A DNA stretch of 7,602 bases, taken from assembly GCA_035384605.1 (NCBI GenBank), contig DAOOIV010000171.1, positions 1-7,602 on the forward strand. The letters run 5' to 3'. The position numbers were made by a program, and so were the translations under genes. Positions 5,736-7,602 of this stretch are shown one piece after another. The notes beneath the pieces are model-generated. The model did not search any database and was not told where the DNA came from. It saw only the letters and a list, made by a program, of their open reading frames with translations. Position 1 is the stretch's first letter; each line of letters begins with the position of its first letter. The stretch comes from Phycisphaerae bacterium (GTDB lineage Bacteria; Planctomycetota; Phycisphaerae; UBA1845; PWPN01).

Positions 5736-7602
5736 ATGGACTGTTATGTAGTCGAAAAAACTTCCAGAAGCACCGAGACACAGTCGGCAGGGCGAGCGGT
5801 TGCCCGGGCGTTTTGGCTGGCCGTGGGCGTCCTGTTGCCGGCGACCATTGTCGTGGCAGTGGAGGCGCAGTACATCTACGGTATCCACGATCCGGGTGGC
5901 GAAGGGAACATGGGCAGCAACAAGGGGTGGATCGTCTGGACGGAGGCGATCGGTTGCGATCCGAACAACTACTCAGGGGGCAACTACTCGAGTTGGTCGA
6001 ACGCCGGGTACGGCGTGATCGTGCGGTTGAACAACGGTTACGGCTCGGACGGCACCATTCCCTACGATTCGCAGTATGACAATTTCGCCCAGCGATGCGC
6101 CAACTATGTTGCGGCGTCGAGCGGCGTGGATTACTGGATCATCGGTAACGAGACCAATCTACCGCGGGAGTGGCCCGGCAACGTCAACGGCGATCCGAAC
6201 ACCGGGCAGCCGATCACGGTGGCCCGCTACGTGAGTTGTTACAACAAGTGCTACACGAAGATCAAGGCGGCGAACCCGGCGGCCAAGCTCATGCCTGCTC
6301 CCGCGGGGACTTGGGGGCCTCCGTACGCGGCCCAGGGCATTGAGGGGTTCGTGACGTACTGGGTGAACATCCTGAATGGGATCGGGGCGAGCAAGATTGA
6401 CGCCCTGGGGCTGCACGCGTACACGCACGGATGCGACCCCGCGCTGGTGACCAGCACTCAGAAGATGGGGGCGCCGTACCAGGACATCTACTACCATTTT
6501 TACGTTTATCGGAACTACATGGCGGCGATTCCGGGTACGATGACCACGAAGCCGGTTTACATCACGGAATGCGACCAGAACGTGGAGTGCGCCGACGGAG
6601 CTTCGCCGCGGCACGCCTGGTACAACGCGAACAACGGCTGGGTGCGGGCGATCTACAGCGAGATCAACAACTGGAATGCCAGCCAGACGCAGAAGATCCG
6701 TTGCGTGGCCCTGTTTCGCTGGATGATGGCCACGGAAGGCGAATACACCTTTGAGTTTCAGGATCTCGGCGGGGTGATTGCCGATTTTCAGCAGGCCGTT
6801 GCCTACGGGTATCGGTGGTCGACCTCACCACCGGCCGCGCCGACCGGCCTGGCGGCGACGGCTGGGGATGCACAGGTGGCGCTGACGTGGAACGCGAGTG
6901 CGTCGGCCAGCAGCTACAAGGTCAAGCGGTCGACCGTCAGCGGGGGGCCTTATACGACCATCGCGACTCCGACGGCGACCAACTACACCGATACCGGGCT
7001 GACCAATGGAACCACGTATTACTATGTTGTCTCGGCGGTGAACGCCAACGGCGAGAGCGCGAATTCGTCACAGGTGAGCGCGACGCCGACGGGTCTGATG
7101 AACGGCAATACGCCGACGGGCAGCAATCTTTCGCTGACCGCGGCGTGGGCGACCGATTCCGACTACAGCGTCGACTTCAACGGGGCCAAGGCCCTTGACG
7201 GGTCGCTGGCCACCAAGTGGGCGAGCAACGGCAACGCTCCGCCGCACTGGCTTGCGCTGGACCTTGGTGCGAACCTCACGGTGAACGGTTTCATCGTCCG
7301 GCACGCCAGCACGGGGGGTGAACCGACCTACTTCAACACCAAGAACTTCAAGTTCCAGTCGGGCACGTCGATCAGCGGTCCATGGACGGACGAGTGCGTG
7401 GTTGACAACTCTTCGCAGGCGGGTACGACGACGCGGAGCTACTACACCCCCAAGACGCTTCGATTTGTCCGGCTGTATATCACCAATTGCGGTATCGACA
7501 ATTACACGCGGATACCCGAGTTCGAGGTGTACGGCATCGCGGACACGATGAACGACAGTGTGCCGACGGGGGTGAACGTGGCCCCGCAGTCGGCGCAGGT
7601 GA
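5736..7602 (+). CDS. secreted GH-A-like glycosidase candidate with FN3 and F5/8 type C domains (3' end outside window)
   Basis: The frame is open from ATG 5736 to the window edge, giving 622 codons with no stop. Residues 1-44 form a long signal peptide: basic n-region, hydrophobic core about 25-42, cleavage expected after VEA44. Residues about 45-362 look like a TIM barrel of the GH-A clan. WIIGNE ends in N138-E139, the usual acid/base position. LHAYTH (226-231) and the strand VYITE ending in E278, a likely nucleophile, follow; the two Glu are 139 residues apart, typical of the clan. Several Cys (for example in SCYNKC and ECDQNVEC) may form disulfides. An FN3 domain covers 365-452 and a discoidin-like F5/8 C domain about 465-601, with DGSLATKW and the closing FEVYGI. 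After it the linker VPTGVNVAPQSAQV suggests another FN3 or Ig-like module beyond the window. I cannot assign a CAZy family. The catalytic reading is inference from motifs; secretion and the accessory domains are clearer. Confidence 0.85.
   Translation, partial: MDCYVVEKTSRSTETQSAGRAVARAFWLAVGVLLPATIVVAVEAQYIYGIHDPGGEGNMGSNKGWIVWTEAIGCDPNNYSGGNYSSWSNAGYGVIVRLNNGYGSDGTIPYDSQYDNFAQRCANYVAASSGVDYWIIGNETNLPREWPGNVNGDPNTGQPITVARYVSCYNKCYTKIKAANPAAKLMPAPAGTWGPPYAAQGIEGFVTYWVNILNGIGASKIDALGLHAYTHGCDPALVTSTQKMGAPYQDIYYHFYVYRNYMAAIPGTMTTKPVYITECDQNVECADGASPRHAWYNANNGWVRAIYSEINNWNASQTQKIRCVALFRWMMATEGEYTFEFQDLGGVIADFQQAVAYGYRWSTSPPAAPTGLAATAGDAQVALTWNASASASSYKVKRSTVSGGPYTTIATPTATNYTDTGLTNGTTYYYVVSAVNANGESANSSQVSATPTGLMNGNTPTGSNLSLTAAWATDSDYSVDFNGAKALDGSLATKWASNGNAPPHWLALDLGANLTVNGFIVRHASTGGEPTYFNTKNFKFQSGTSISGPWTDECVVDNSSQAGTTTRSYYTPKTLRFVRLYITNCGIDNYTRIPEFEVYGIADTMNDSVPTGVNVAPQSAQV

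Noticed and set aside
5409..5888. 159-residue minus-strand frame overlapping the start of the GH-A-like gene
   Set aside because: It is rich in Cys, His, Arg and Pro without any domain and overlaps the signal peptide region of a convincing gene on the other strand.
1..7602. CRISPR array, tRNA, rRNA, insertion sequence or phage genes
   Set aside because: No regularly spaced repeats, no cloverleaf-like or rRNA-like segments, and no transposase or integrase motifs were seen on either strand.

Overview
The window looks like chromosomal DNA of a planctomycete-type bacterium (Phycisphaerae-like), probably of environmental origin. This is inferred from GC-rich coding sequence and from three protein styles common in that group: an orphan type II pseudopilin-like protein with a C-terminal DGHV motif, a very large secreted mosaic enzyme-like protein ending in an Asp-rich dockerin-like EF-hand pair, and a secreted GH-A-like protein carrying fibronectin III and discoidin domains. 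No rRNA, tRNA, CRISPR array, transposase or phage gene is visible.

Layout. Positions 1-195 may hold the 3' end of an upstream gene (weak). A near-consensus sigma70-type promoter at 220-248 and a structured leader of about 134 nt precede the pseudopilin gene (390-1277, +). A short convergent gap (1278-1473) contains hairpins on both sides. A 1114-residue secreted protein follows on the minus strand (4818-1474): signal peptide, five-bladed beta-propeller of GH32/GH43/GH130 type, beta-sandwich, Ig, HAF-like repeats, Ig, dockerin-like tail. A 917-bp gene-free divergent region (4819-5735) separates it from a plus-strand secreted protein (5736 to beyond 7602): signal peptide, GH-A-like TIM-barrel candidate, FN3, F5/8 type C, then more sequence cut off by the window edge.

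Starts. The two longest reading frames extend upstream of the real starts. Shine-Dalgarno positions and N-terminal signals put the pseudopilin start at ATG 390 and the propeller protein start at GTG 4818 (minus strand). The last gene starts at ATG 5736 with GGAGG nine bases upstream.

How they may work together. All three complete or nearly complete products are predicted to be exported or membrane-anchored. Two of them are carbohydrate-enzyme-like with accessory binding modules and are transcribed divergently from a shared region containing several inverted repeats. This suggests a small polysaccharide-use or cell-surface locus. Substrate and catalytic activity cannot be read from the sequence.
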